Shown here piece after piece: positions 1 to 10,685 of a stretch of DNA of 64,000 bases (positions within the stretch are counted from its first letter, which is position 1; each line of letters begins with the position of its first letter). This DNA is from Typha latifolia (Eukaryota > Streptophyta > Magnoliopsida > Poales > Typhaceae), in NCBI GenBank assembly GCA_019914945.1, contig CM034099.1, forward strand, positions 13,839,001 to 13,903,000, in the 5' to 3' direction. The notes under the pieces are model-generated. The model did no database searches. It was given only the letters and a program-made list of their open reading frames with translations, and was not told the origin of the DNA. A program made the translations under genes and the position numbers.

Positions 1-983
1 AATTCGATGTACATTATATATATATATATAATTATGATAACCTTATTCTAATTATAGGCATATAATAATTTATCTCTTTAAGCATAAAAGAATTAGATAT
101 ATAATAATATAATTAAAATATATGTATATAAAATAACTAACTATAAATCAATTTTTTGGCAATCACTACTTTTACTTAACTAATTACTAATATACATATA
201 ATAATAATTATCTATGAATATAAAAATAATTATCTGAGCTCAGCATTTTATTGCATAGAAAATAATATATAATAATAATAAGGTGCTAGAAATACATTGT
301 ATATTCAAATATACTAAATATATGCATGTATAAGTATACATAAACATTAATAGAAACTTATATAATTTAATTATTTTTAATAAAACTAACAATATAAAAT
401 ATAAGATTATTATCAATATGATTACATGTATTAATCTAATAAACAATGGCTAAACTATATATAATCATATACAAGTATTTATAATTATAATTAATAAATT
501 ATTATACTAAAAATATTTAGCTAATACTTATACTAGTGAGTGTAAATTATCAAAATAATATACCATCTAAATAAACTAATTTACCTAAATATTAGAAACT
601 AAATCATATAATTAATGTAAACAAATAGCAAGGGAGCAATCCCTTGCTACAGTGTTGGGCCGAGCCTAGCACTGTTGCAGAAGGGGAACAGTTGAAGAAG
701 AAGAAGAAGAAGAAGAAGAAGAAGAAGAAGAAGAAGAAGAAGAAGAAGAAAGAAGAAGAAAGAGAGAAAGAAAGAAAAGAAGAAGAAGAAGAAGAAGAAG
801 AAGAAGAAGAAGAAGAAGAAGAAGAGAAGAACAGAGAAGAAGGAGAAGGGAGGAGGGAGCGGACCCGCGCTAGTGGGGAGGGGCCTGGCCATTGCTAGCC
901 AGCCAGCGGCTGGCCTCTCACCGGCGGCTCAGCTCCGACGAGCCCGAGCTCAAGGCAAGAAAAAGAGAGGGAGAGAGAGAGTG
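1..983 (-). mobile_element. Family T LTR fragment T1 (5' part, minus strand)
   Basis: Read on the minus strand, this piece matches about 2760-3720 of the plus-strand LTR T3. It runs from the CT-rich block through the 'ctgggctcggcccagcac' type motif into the AT-rich block. The very 5' end of the LTR (about 330 bases) is absent. It abuts the 3' end of another minus-strand LTR (T2) at 983/984, so T2 probably inserted into the CT-rich part of this older LTR. No coding potential; the short reading frames here are low-complexity artefacts. Confidence 0.75.
694..834. repeat. (GAA)n microsatellite
   Basis: Two long runs of GAA/AAG triplets, broken by a few AAAGAA and AGAGAAAG units. On the LTR sense (minus) strand this is the CTT/CTTC tract that also lies at 2925-2999 in T3, so it is part of the LTR rather than an independent repeat. 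Confidence 0.9.
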
Positions 984-2435
984 TGTAACGCCTACGCGCC
1001 CACACGACAGCGCGACGCATGCGATAGGATGAGCGGGACTGTTACGCACCAGATACACTCTTGTGCACATACAATCATGGCATCATCAAATATTCCCTAC
1101 TAATATATCCATGCTCACATAATCCAACACCAAATAAATCATATTATCAACCAAATAAATCTGTTAATATATGAATATCCAAGTCCACAATAATATACAC
1201 TAGACTACTACATAATCTGGTAGGACCCACACAAGCCACAATAAACTATCAAGATACAATTAAATAACTAATACACGAGTACACTATAATCTGACATGTA
1301 TTATACAAATCACTATCTAATACAATAAAGTATAAATATCAAATAATGGTATAACTCAATATCTAGTTAAACTATCTTTTATACTATCTCACGTCTATAG
1401 CTTATCTTATCCCCGCTCTAAAATGTCTCATTGAGATATCTCAAGTCACTATCACGTACCATATATCTGAAAGGGTTAGAAAAGAAATAAAAAGAGTCAT
1501 GAGCAAATGACTCAGTGAATAGACCTTACCCCGAATCAGTAATGCAAAACAGAGAATAAATCATGTACTGAATAATATGAATCAGAAAGAGCATCATGCC
1601 ATGAATGAATATATGAATGTATCCTCGATAATACATAAATAAAAAGTAGATAACATGTCATCACTGATAAATTATATAATCCTCGATAATGAATAAACAA
1701 ATCTCCATGTCATACTATCATCATAACTCTCTCTCAAATATGACATATGATGCATGCCGATCATGACGATGTTATGATATCAAATACAATCATATATAAT
1801 ATATATTGACCACTCGATAATCAGGTAATCAAATGATAATGAAATTATATGTATTTCTTAACATCTTAGTCGTCAATGTCAGCTCTATATGTCATCATCA
1901 TACTAGACTACTATGCATAATCAGCACCCAGTACCGATCTCAACATCATTGTCGAAGGCTTAGAGCATAGTCTGCCATCCATAAGGAGTATCTCAAATAT
2001 AACTATACCCTGCCATCCCCTAAGGGTATCAGCATCCATCCAGACCGGGCACCCTTCTAGCTGATAGAAATCTCGTAAGGATAACTCGCCATATATGCCC
2101 TAGCGAATGACGTGTGTCCTGATGTCTGCTACGCACACAGACTAACGAGGTCGGACGTAAGGCCACTAGGATCGCGACTATGTCGAGCGATCAATCATCC
2201 ACCAAACACGTCCTAACCCTTGCACCTACTCGGTTATCATCACATTTTCTATCAACTATCTTATCAATAATATTTTATGCTTTCTTTCTAAATGATAGAT
2301 CATATGCATATATCTAGTATGATAATAAGTCAATGCATAATAGAAATTTAGGTGGAATAGGAATTAAGAAAAAAATAATACAATGTAGTCTCCAATCATG
2401 TAGTCGACACATGCATACCCATGCTAATCTATAAC
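984..2435 (-). mobile_element. Family T LTR fragment T2 (3' half, minus strand)
   Basis: It starts with TGTAACGCC at 984, the reverse complement of the LTR 3' end GGCGTTACA. It then follows the minus strand of T3 from about 6862 back to about 4150, including the GC-richer conserved block at 2040-2240 and the GTGCACA motif near the 3' end. It stops at 2435, where the plus-strand LTR T3 begins, so T3 probably inserted into T2. The remaining 5' half is not seen on the far side within the window. Confidence 0.75.
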
Positions 2436-2924
2436 TATAATAACCCAAGTAGGGTTAAAAAAAGGGGCAAAGGTGGCCTTGTGCCCATGCATGGTGAGGC
2501 GCCACACACCCACCACCGCTGTCGCAGCCAACCGGCTACGGCCAGCTGGCCATGGCGGGCCCTGGCACTGCCGTCCTTTTCCCCTCCACCATCTCTCTCT
2601 CTTTCCTCTCTCTCCCTCTTTCTCTTTCTCTCAGCCACCCTCTCACTCTACTATCTCTCTATTCTCTCTCGCACTCCTTTCTTTCCTCATTGCCGACACC
2701 TTCCCTGGAGCCACCACCGCTAATGAGATCTCTCACTCCCCATCTCTTTCCTTTTCTTCCTCTCTCTCTCTCTCCCTCTCTCTCTTTCTTGCCTTGAGCT
2801 CGGGCTCGCCATAGCCGAGCCATCGGCGTGAGGGCGGCCGCTAGCTGGCCAACAACGGCCGAGCCCCTCCCCGCCAGCCTGGGTCCGCTCCCTCATCCCT
2901 CCTCCTCCTTCTCTTCTCTTCTCT

Positions 2925-2999
2925 TTTCTTCTTCTTCTTCTTCTTCTTCTTTTCTTTCTTTCTTTCTTCTTCTTCTTTCTTCTTTTTCTTCTTCCTCAG
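2925..2999 (+). repeat. CTT/CTTT-rich tract in LTR T3
   Basis: A run of CTT triplets interrupted by CTTTCTTT units inside the LTR. It is the sense-strand counterpart of the GAA tract at 694-834. Confidence 0.85.
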
Positions 3000-4156
3000 C
3001 TATTCCCCCTTCTGTAATAGTGCTGGGCTCAGCCCAGCACTATAGTAGACAATGCCGAGCCCAGCACTATGACAAGAGAATTGCTGCTCCCTTTTAATTT
3101 GTTACATTAATTATATGATTTAGTTTCTAAAATTTAGATAAATCAGTTTATCTAAATAGATTATTTTAATAATTTACACTCACTAGTATAAGTATTAGCT
3201 AAGTATTTTAGTATACTAATTTATTAATTATAGTTATAAACACTTGCATATAATTATATATAGTTTAGCCATTGTTTATTAGATTAATACATGTAATCAT
3301 ATTGATAATAATCTTATATTTTATATAGTTAGTTTTATTAAAAATAATTAAATTATATAAGTTTCTATTAATGTTTATGTATGCTTATACATGCATATAT
3401 TTAATATATTTGAATATGCAATGTGTTTCTAGCACCTTATTATTATTATATATTATTTTATATGCAATAAAATGTTGAGCTCAAATAATTATTTTTATAT
3501 TTATGGATAATGATTATTATATGTATGATTAGTAACTAGTTAAGTAAAAGTAGTAATTGCCTAATAATTGAATTATAGTTAGTTGTTTTATGTACATATA
3601 TTTTAATTATATTATTGTATATCTGATTCTTTTATGCTTAAAGAGGTTAATTATTATATGCCTAATATATAATTAGAATAAGGACATCTAAATTATATAT
3701 ATAATGTATATCAAGTTATTTAATAAAATCAAATAATTTATTATATTTTGCACCAATGAATTCTAAATGGGATAAACGGCTAACGTCATATTACTTAAAT
3801 AATTTCAGATTCTGACCCCCCTATTCCAGACCTCGTGGACTTAACTATCGAGGCTTGATCGTTGTCGTAGCAACGTAAGCGAGTGGTTGTTTGGTATTTG
3901 CAGTGATAGTGAGTAGTCTTATCCCTTAAACGTCTTTCTCAAATTAGGTTATATTATATATTATGTACATGCATGTTTTGGCCTCCAGCATGATTATATG
4001 ACTTTATCTAGAGATGATTATACTTGAGCATATTTTATCATGCATTTGATTATGTTGATCTAGGATATGAGTATATTGGTGATATATAGAGATGATGAGA
4101 GATGATTATACTGTTATAATGTTATGTCCAGTTGATATGTAACATGAGTATGTTTG

Positions 4157-4783
4157 TGATAGATTAGCATGAGTATGTATGTGTTGACTACATAGTTAAA
4201 GACTATTTGCATTATTTTTTATCTTGATTCCTGTTCTACCTAAATTCCTATTATGCATTGACTTGTTATCGTATTGGATATATACATATGATCTGTCATT
4301 TAAAAGAAAAATATGAAATGTGATTGATAGGATAGTTGATAGAAATCATGAGGATACCCGAGTGCGCGCGAGGGTTAGGACGCGTTTGGTGGATGATTGA
4401 TCGCTCGACATAGTCACGATCTTGTAGGCCTTACATCCGAGGTTATTAGTCTGTGTGCGCAGCAGACATTCAGACACATGCCGTTCGCTAGGGCATATGT
4501 GGCGAGTTATCCTCATGAGGTTTCTATCAACTAGAAGGGTCCCGATCTGGATGATTGTTGATACCCTTAGCGGATGGTAGGGTATAATTATATTTGAGAT
4601 ACTCCCTGTAGATGACAGAGTATGTTCTGAGCCTTCGGGCATGATGTTGAGACCGGGTACCGGGTGTTGATTGTGCACAGTGGTCTAGTATGATGATGAC
4701 ATATAGAGCGGACATTGATGACTGAGATGTTGAGAAATGCATATGATTTCATTATCATCTGTTTACCTAGTTATTTATTTAGG
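4157..4783 (+). repeat. Internal LTR duplication, left copy
   Basis: About 620 bases from 'tagattagcatgagtatg' to the 'tttcattatcat' motif recur at 5382-6002 with scattered substitutions. It holds the most conserved, GC-richer block of family T (about 4340-4540), which recurs in T2, T5, T6, T7 and T8. It probably arose by recombination between two LTR variants. Confidence 0.8.
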
Positions 4784-5278
4784 TATTTTTCTTCTTAATT
4801 AATGCAAATAGATTATTTAGACATTAACTATTTTAATAATATTATATATTCTTCAATATAATTTTATTAATGATAATATTTATAATTAATGATTAATTAG
4901 GTATAAATATAGGTAATACTTATATTTATTTATTTATTTATATGTATATTAGATTAATAGATAGATTTGTAAATTATAATTATTAGATTTATATTCTAAT
5001 ACCCTCGTCATATATATTTTAAGTATTTCTATTAATTTTTTTATATATGATTATTCTGCAACAAATAAAATACTAAGCTTATTTAGTTACTTATTTATTA
5101 TTTTATCGAGTAAAGACTGCATTGTTCCTAATTAATCAAGATAGTGTATGAATTATAAAATTAATTATAATTAGACATTGTCTATACTTATAGTTATTTA
5201 GCCTTTATTTTATTTTATTTTATAATTATATATTTAGAAATACTCTCATATAAAAGGAAATAGACCTCTTCTCCTTAT

Positions 5279-5361
5279 GCATTACCTATCTACTGGCGCC
5301 CGTTACTATGGTGGGAGCATACACATGTAATGAGCGCTGGTATGTATGTAAGGCATTACCT
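5279..5361. mobile_element. Tiny fold-back insert (65 bp) with 9-bp direct repeats
   Basis: The sequence GCATTACCT occurs at 5279-5287 and again at 5353-5361. The 65 bases between them begin near ACTGGCGCCCGTTAC and end near the inverse of ACCAGCGCTCATTAC, an inverted pair that differs mainly by transitions. A related 65-base sequence lies at about 25646-25712. The layout (9-bp target duplication plus short inverted ends) would fit a very small Mutator-like MITE, but the family is not identified. Confidence 0.45.
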
Positions 5362-5381
5362 TTGACAAGCATGAGTATGCA

Positions 5382-6002
5382 TGTAATTGATTAGTATGAG
5401 TATGCATGTGTTGACTACATGATCGGAGACTATATTGTATTATTTTTCTCTTAATTCCTGTTCCACATAAATTCCTGTTATGCATTGACTTGTTATCGTA
5501 CTATATATATGCATATGATTTGTCATTTAGAAGGAAATCATGAAATGTGATTGAAAAGATAGTTGATAGAAAACGTGAGGATACCCGAGTGGGCGCGAGG
5601 GTTAGGACGCGCTTGGTGGATGATTGATCGCTCAATATAGTTGCGATCCTGTTGGCCTTACGTCCGAGGTCGTTAGTCTGTATGCGCAGTAGACATTCGG
5701 ATACATGCCATTCGCTAGGGCATATGTGGCGAGTTATCCTCATGAGGTTTCTATCAGCTAGAAGGGTGCCCGGTCTGGATGGTTGTTGATACCCTTAGCG
5801 GATGGCAGGGTATGATTATATTTGAGATACTCTTTGCGGATGGCAGAGTATGCTTTGAGTTTTCGAGCATGATGTTGAGATCGGATACCGGATGTTGACT
5901 ATGCATAGTGGTTTAGTATGATGATGACATATAAAGCTGACATTGATGACTGAAATATTGAGAAATACATATAATTTCATTATCATTTGATTACCTGAGT
6001 AT
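5382..6002 (+). repeat. Internal LTR duplication, right copy
   Basis: Second copy of the block at 4157-4783. The sequence just before it (4770-5275, AT-rich) matches the AT-rich block of solo LTR T7 (55868-56300), whereas the AT-rich block of the left half (3080-3720) is of another type. This supports a chimeric origin of T3 from two LTR variants. Confidence 0.75.
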
Positions 6003-6869
6003 CGAGTGGTCAATATACATTATATATGGTTGCATTTGATATCATAGCATGGTCATAGTCGGCATGTATCATGTGTCATATTTGAAAGAAAGTTATGATG
6101 ATAGTATGATATGGAGATTTGTTTACTTATTGTTCAGGATTATATACATTTATCAGTCATGACATGTTATCTATTTCTCATTTATGTATTATTGAGGAAC
6201 ATTCATATACTCATTCATGACATGATGCTCTTTCTGATTCATATTATTCAGTACATGATTTACTCTCTGTTTGGCATCACTGATTCGGGGTAAGGTTTAT
6301 TCACTGAGCCTTTTGCTCATGACTCTTTTATTTTTTTTAACCCTCACATATATTATGGTACGCGATATTGACTTGAGATATCCTTATGTGATATTTTAGA
6401 GCAAAGATGAGGTGAGCTATAAATGCGAGACAGTATATATGATAGTTTATATAAAAATTGAGTTGTATCAGTATTTGATATTTGTACTCTTTTGTATTAG
6501 ACGATGATTTGTATAATACAGGTCAAATCGTGGCGTACTTTTGTATTAGTTGTTTTAGTTGTATCTTGATGGTTTCTTGGTGGCTGTGTGGGTCCTACCA
6601 GATTATGTAGTAGTCTAGTGTATATTATTATGAACTTAGATATTCATATGTTAACAGGTTTATTTGATTAATAGTATGATTTATTTGGTGATGGATTATG
6701 TGGACATGGATAGGTTAGCAGGTTTTATTTGATGATGTCATGATTATATGTGCACAGGAGAGTATCTGTGAGTGATGGGTCTTGCCTGTCCTGTCGCGTG
6801 CGCCGCGCTTGCCGTGTGGGCGCATGGGCGTGCACGTGCCCTTGTCGGGAGGGGGCGTTACAGTTCAGG

Positions 6870-6881
6870 TGGTATCAGAGC
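6870..6881 (+). other. Primer-binding site, initiator-Met tRNA type
   Basis: TGGTATCAGAGC starts eight bases after the LTR end GTTACA. This is the usual minus-strand primer site of plant Ty3/gypsy elements and fixes both the LTR boundary and the plus orientation of element T3. Confidence 0.9.
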
Positions 6882-7164
6882 TTAGGTTTAAGGATGATCT
6901 GGCAAACCATCAAGTATAGTAGTTGTCGGTTTATTTTAGGATTACGTTGGTAGTCAATCTCGATGAGTTTAATATTAATTGGTTGAGATAGAGATCTAGA
7001 TTGTGATGTTGAGATTATTAAGTTTTGATATTTTGACGATATTGATAGAAATAATTTGTGATATTGGTATATTGAGAATTTATTTGAGCGACTAATGAAT
7101 ACGAAGAGATATTACTAAATTATGCATTGATGTTATCGATGTCGAGGTGTTGTAGTCTGTTGGA

Positions 7165-7723
7165 TAGGGGTGAAACGGATCGGATACGGATCGGATAATA
7201 CTCAATCTATATTTGGATCCATATTTTTAGTCCGAATACGGATTCAGATACAGATATTAGACGGATAGCAAAATTTAAAACTATATCCTAACTAAACGGA
7301 TACAGATAATTTTCGGATAGAGGATCGGATCTTAAATGGATATTGATTGAATTTAAAATAATTATAATATTTTTATTTATATATAATTAACACAAAATTA
7401 TTAAGAGTTTTATGATAAATAAATTTTTTGTATGTCAAATTTATAAAATTAGAGAAATTAATCTCTATAAATAATATATAATGTATTATTAGTTAATAAT
7501 AATAATATTTACTATTTAAATAAGCAAACTAAAAACTGTAAATCATTTTAAAAAATATGTGGATAAACGGATATCCGATATCCGTATCCGAATCCGAAAA
7601 ATATATCCGACCCGTATCCGAATCTGTATCCGAATCAGATAGAAATTTTTTTATCCGAATCCGATCCGAATCGGATCAGATAGCGGGTTGGGTTGGAGTT
7701 AATCCGACCCGTTTTCACCCCTA
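7165..7723. mobile_element. hAT-like MITE (559 bp)
   Basis: It begins TAGGGGTGAAACGGATCGGA and ends with the inverse TCCGACCCGTTTTCACCCCTA, giving terminal inverted repeats of about 20 bases, with sub-terminal repeats of CGGATA/TATCCG at both ends. The flanks are TCTGTTGGA (7156-7164) and TCTGTGGA (7724-7731), an 8-bp target duplication with one inserted T. TAGGGGTG ends plus an 8-bp TSD point to the hAT superfamily. No transposase; the middle is AT-rich. Confidence 0.8.
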
Positions 7724-8713
7724 TCTGTGGAGCATAATATTGGAGATGTAGACATGTTCATATGATGTATGATAAAGTATAGAAATTTCTAAACATGTAA
7801 AGATATTTATTTATGTAGAAGAATTATTATCAGTAGATTGGAGGTTATTCTGAACAGATATAGCATATTTTTGGGATTTTTGATCTTTTATGGATATATT
7901 TGAAATTAGGAGATTGATGTAAAGAGATATATGTACAGAGAGACTATTCTGATTCTTATGAGGATTATAATTATTGATTATGGATGAATGAGTAAGATAT
8001 GTGATGATTTGGTATAGTGGAAAAGATATTAGGTGATGTAATATAGATAAATGTAGATTGTATACGGAAAAGAATTTTTGGGATGATTAGATGATAAATT
8101 ATGTTTGCAAGATACTTGTGTTAGTAGGTATAAAATTTTAATTGTACCGACAAGATAGATGATTTAATAGGGATATGTTTGTCCAATAGTACTACTAGAG
8201 AATTAACGTCTTGTTTAAATCTTTAAGTTGATGATTGCCAAATAGGGTAATGAGCATAGAAAATATGACATGGATTGGATTATGAATTATTTCGGTAGTG
8301 GAGACTTAATGTATATCTTTTTGGATGACATGATAGTAGGTTTAGTTTAGAAGTTGCTGATTGTGTGAATTTGATTAGATGGAAAGAATGGTAATAAGAT
8401 GAATTATATAGGGTGATGATAGTTACTAAAGTTGATAGTCTCATGATATATCTTGTATGATAGTGAAAATATATTTTGATTATTAGTTTAGTTTTGGACG
8501 TTGATTGAGAGGATGAGAATATTATAGCATGAAGATCGTGTAATTGGGTGATGAATTTTAATTACAAATATACAGACTTTTTTTTTTATGATATTAATGA
8601 TGTTATGAAATTTTTTTTTGATGATGCTATAAGATTAAAAAGGCACTAGAACTAGATATGTGGATTTTCTTACAATACCAGCGTGATTTAAATTTTGGGG
8701 TCAAAATTTTTAT

Positions 8714-8729
8714 AAGGGGGGAGGGAAAA
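8714..8729 (+). other. Polypurine tract of element T3
   Basis: AAGGGGGGAGGGAAAA lies directly before TGTAACAACCC at 8730, the expected plus-strand primer next to a 3' LTR. The duplicated counterpart ends at 24959. Confidence 0.85.
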
Positions 8730-8920
8730 TGTAACAACCCAACCTTCATGAGACTATCAACTTGCGTGCCCATGCAAGCCAGCCACACTTTGGCCGGCCT
8801 CGTGCCCATGCAAAGCTACTCATGCAGCTTGCGTGGTGGGGCGCCACGCACCCACTGCCACTGTCGTAACCAATCGGCTGTGGCCAACTGGCCGCGATGA
8901 GCCTCGGCGTCACCGCTACC
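8730..8920 (+). mobile_element. Start of 3' LTR of element T3 (truncated)
   Basis: TGTAACAACCC follows the PPT. The first 190 bases of a T-family LTR then run to CACCGCTACC and stop abruptly. This start differs clearly from the 5' LTR at 2436, so the two LTRs are not a recent matched pair; recombination or an old sub-family switch is likely. The break at 8920/8921 is a deletion that copy 2 does not have. Confidence 0.7.
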
Positions 8921-9270
8921 CTACTTATTTCCTTTAAGTTGTTCAATTAAGACTATGATCTGTCGCATTTGCTTATTAGACCTCCTAGTTGGTCTAAGTT
9001 TTCTTATTAGCATTATCAGTCCAAATGAGGGTTAATAATTCGGAGTTAGCCACCTATAAATTGTGGTGTGCAGCTCTTTTGCTCATTATGAAATGAATTA
9101 GCTAGTTTTAACCTTAGGAGTAGCCATACCTCCATTGCAGACTCCTCCACCACTCCTCCACCAAGTTGTGGCCACCCTCTCTCGACCCCAAACGAGAGAA
9201 TTACCACACCTAGAAGCATCTGTAACTCCTTCAAATCCATATATGCTTTTCTAGAAATTGGGCCGCTACA
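8921..9270 (+). mobile_element. F1 5' LTR, 5' truncated (copy 1)
   Basis: Corresponds to 27642-27993 in copy 2, where the full 440-bp LTR is present. It ends GGGCCGCTACA and is followed by a PBS. Its first 88 bases were lost with the deletion joining it to the T LTR at 8920/8921. Confidence 0.85.
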
Positions 9271-9272
9271 AT

Positions 9273-9286
9273 TGGTATCAGAGCCC
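9273..9286 (+). other. F1 primer-binding site (copy 1)
   Basis: TGGTATCAGAGCCC two bases after the LTR end: initiator-Met tRNA type. Confidence 0.9.
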
Positions 9287-9307
9287 TTCCTTCATTGAAA
9301 CGTTTCC

Positions 9308-10571
9308 ATGGCACAAACCAGATCTAGAGTAGGAAGGGCAGTAGAAGATGAAGTTCCCCACGCAGCTGAATCATTAAGTACTGAAGACACCTCTCCCCTA
9401 ACATCGACACCATCGAGAGACTAGGCAACTCCGACCATGGCGGCACCACCTCCGGTCGCACCACCACCACCAGCACCACCTAAGTGACTGGCCTTCCTTT
9501 TGCAAGCGCAGGATGTGAGAGAGAAGGAAAGAGAAGCACGATTGGAAAGAAAATTTGAAATGATGTTTTCCCTTATTTCTGGTCGTCAAGGATCTCCTTC
9601 CACATTTGCACCAACAGCAGTGACGGCTGCAACAAATACTCAAGAGCCCCTAGGATTTCGTGCAGACCAAGAGACATAGGGCGCGGCGTGCTCCCCAAGG
9701 CCCAGCCCAAGATGCACTTGGTTCATCTTATCGTGCAGCCTATGAGCCAGATCCAACGCCCAGGGTTCTTAATGAACTAGTTCAGGCTTGGGTTCACCCT
9801 ACTAAACCAGGCGCGCGGATTGAGCCACAAGTTGCATGGTTCAACATCGAACTAGAAAAAACATATCCATGGGCTAGAGAGATGGCAATCGGGCCAATGG
9901 AACCCACACCAAAGAGTTCCACCAGTTCAAGGGTATAGAGCGCACAACCAGCCTTGGGCTCAAGTGGGTCGAGATGAAAACCAAATCCCTGGAGTTCAAG
10001 TTCGTACTTTGCGACTTGAATTTCCTACTTTTTCAAGTGGAGATTCACTACACCTATTTGACTACCAAGGGACCTCGGCTTACCAACAAGTCAGACTTGC
10101 GTCGTTCCACTTACAAGATGAGGCATGTGATTGGTTCTGGGCTGCCAATTGTACCCATCCGTTTCAGACCTGGGCCGAGTTCGCTGATGCCATATGTAGG
10201 CGATTCGGTCCAACCCACAACAAGAACATCGAGGAGGCTCTACATTGACTCTAGTATAAAACCACGGTGCAAGCGTACAAGGCTGAGTTCAACCGAATCA
10301 GCAATCGAACCAGTGGTCTGACTCACAGCTACGCTCAGCTTTCATTTGGGGACTCAAACCTAAAATCCGAGCTGAGGTGAGAGCCATGAATCCGATGATC
10401 CTCTTGGACCCCTATACATGTGCAGAGGTCATGGAGGAGAAGCTGCAAGAGATGGGGCGGACCAGCAGATCAGGAATGGCCTCGGATTGGAAGAGCACAC
10501 GTCCTACACGTCCTACATCAAGCTTGACTCCATTCAGACCTTGCCCTAGGTTTGGAACGGGATTGAGTTGA
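9308..10571 (+). pseudogene. gag: F1 gag, Ty3/gypsy chromovirus type, broken (copy 1)
   Basis: The first ATG after the PBS (9308) opens a basic, then Pro/Ala-rich leader (APPPVAPPPPAPPK) with a stop after PSRD and a TGA where copy 2 has Trp. The capsid-like core is at about 9964-10470: LRLEFPTFSSGDSLHLFDY, then LASFHLQDEACDWFWAANC and an AEFADAICRRFG block, continuing in other frames through NRTSGLTHSYA to the EEKLQEMGR tail. This is the usual layout of a retrotransposon Gag (Pfam retrotrans_gag), which forms the particle shell. At least three frame breaks make it non-functional. The CCHC-like knuckle is annotated with the protease entry. Confidence 0.8.
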
Positions 10572-10685
10572 GGAGCACTGAGTGCACACCTACCATCGCC
10601 TCGAGCACCCCTGACCGATGATGAAGGGCAGAGGAGGAGTAACCAGCACTGACTTACACCTGTTGAAGTAGTCGATTGTAGATCC

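Larger units (their letters stand above)
2436..6862 (+). mobile_element. Family T long LTR T3 (5' LTR, 4.4 kb)
   Basis: It begins TATAATAACCC, probably a mutated TGTAATAACCC (compare the intact start at 62116), and ends GGGGGCGTTACA at 6862, immediately followed by a primer-binding site. Layout: GC-rich start, CT-rich tract (2575-3000), AT-rich block (3080-3720), mixed region, then an internal duplication (4157-4783 and 5382-6002) around a second AT-rich block. Other copies of the family are about 2.7-2.9 kb, so this LTR is oversized. TGTAAY...GTTACA ends with a Met PBS are typical of Tekay/Del chromoviruses; that assignment is an inference from the ends. Confidence 0.8.
6863..8729 (+). mobile_element. 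Deleted interior of element T3 (no gag or pol)
   Basis: From the PBS at 6870 to a polypurine tract at 8714-8729. Apart from a MITE (7165-7723), only about 1.3 kb of AT-rich, stop-filled sequence remains. I see no gag, protease, RT or integrase motifs. Just before the PPT, 'ggggtcaaaatttttataag' resembles the 3' terminal segment of chromovirus interiors. The element is therefore a non-autonomous, LARD-like deletion derivative or a decayed remnant. Poly-T at 8611-8619 marks the left breakpoint of the large tandem duplication. Confidence 0.65.

Noticed and set aside
644..898. Lys/Glu-rich open frame
   Set aside because: Produced by the GAA microsatellite in LTR T1; no start context or conserved ends.
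2421..3097. Several overlapping Ser/Leu-rich frames
   Set aside because: Same cause: the CT-rich tract of LTR T3.
2436..8920. T3 as a complete element with a matched LTR pair
   Set aside because: The 3' LTR start differs strongly from the 5' LTR and is truncated after 191 bases, so pairing and TSD cannot be shown.
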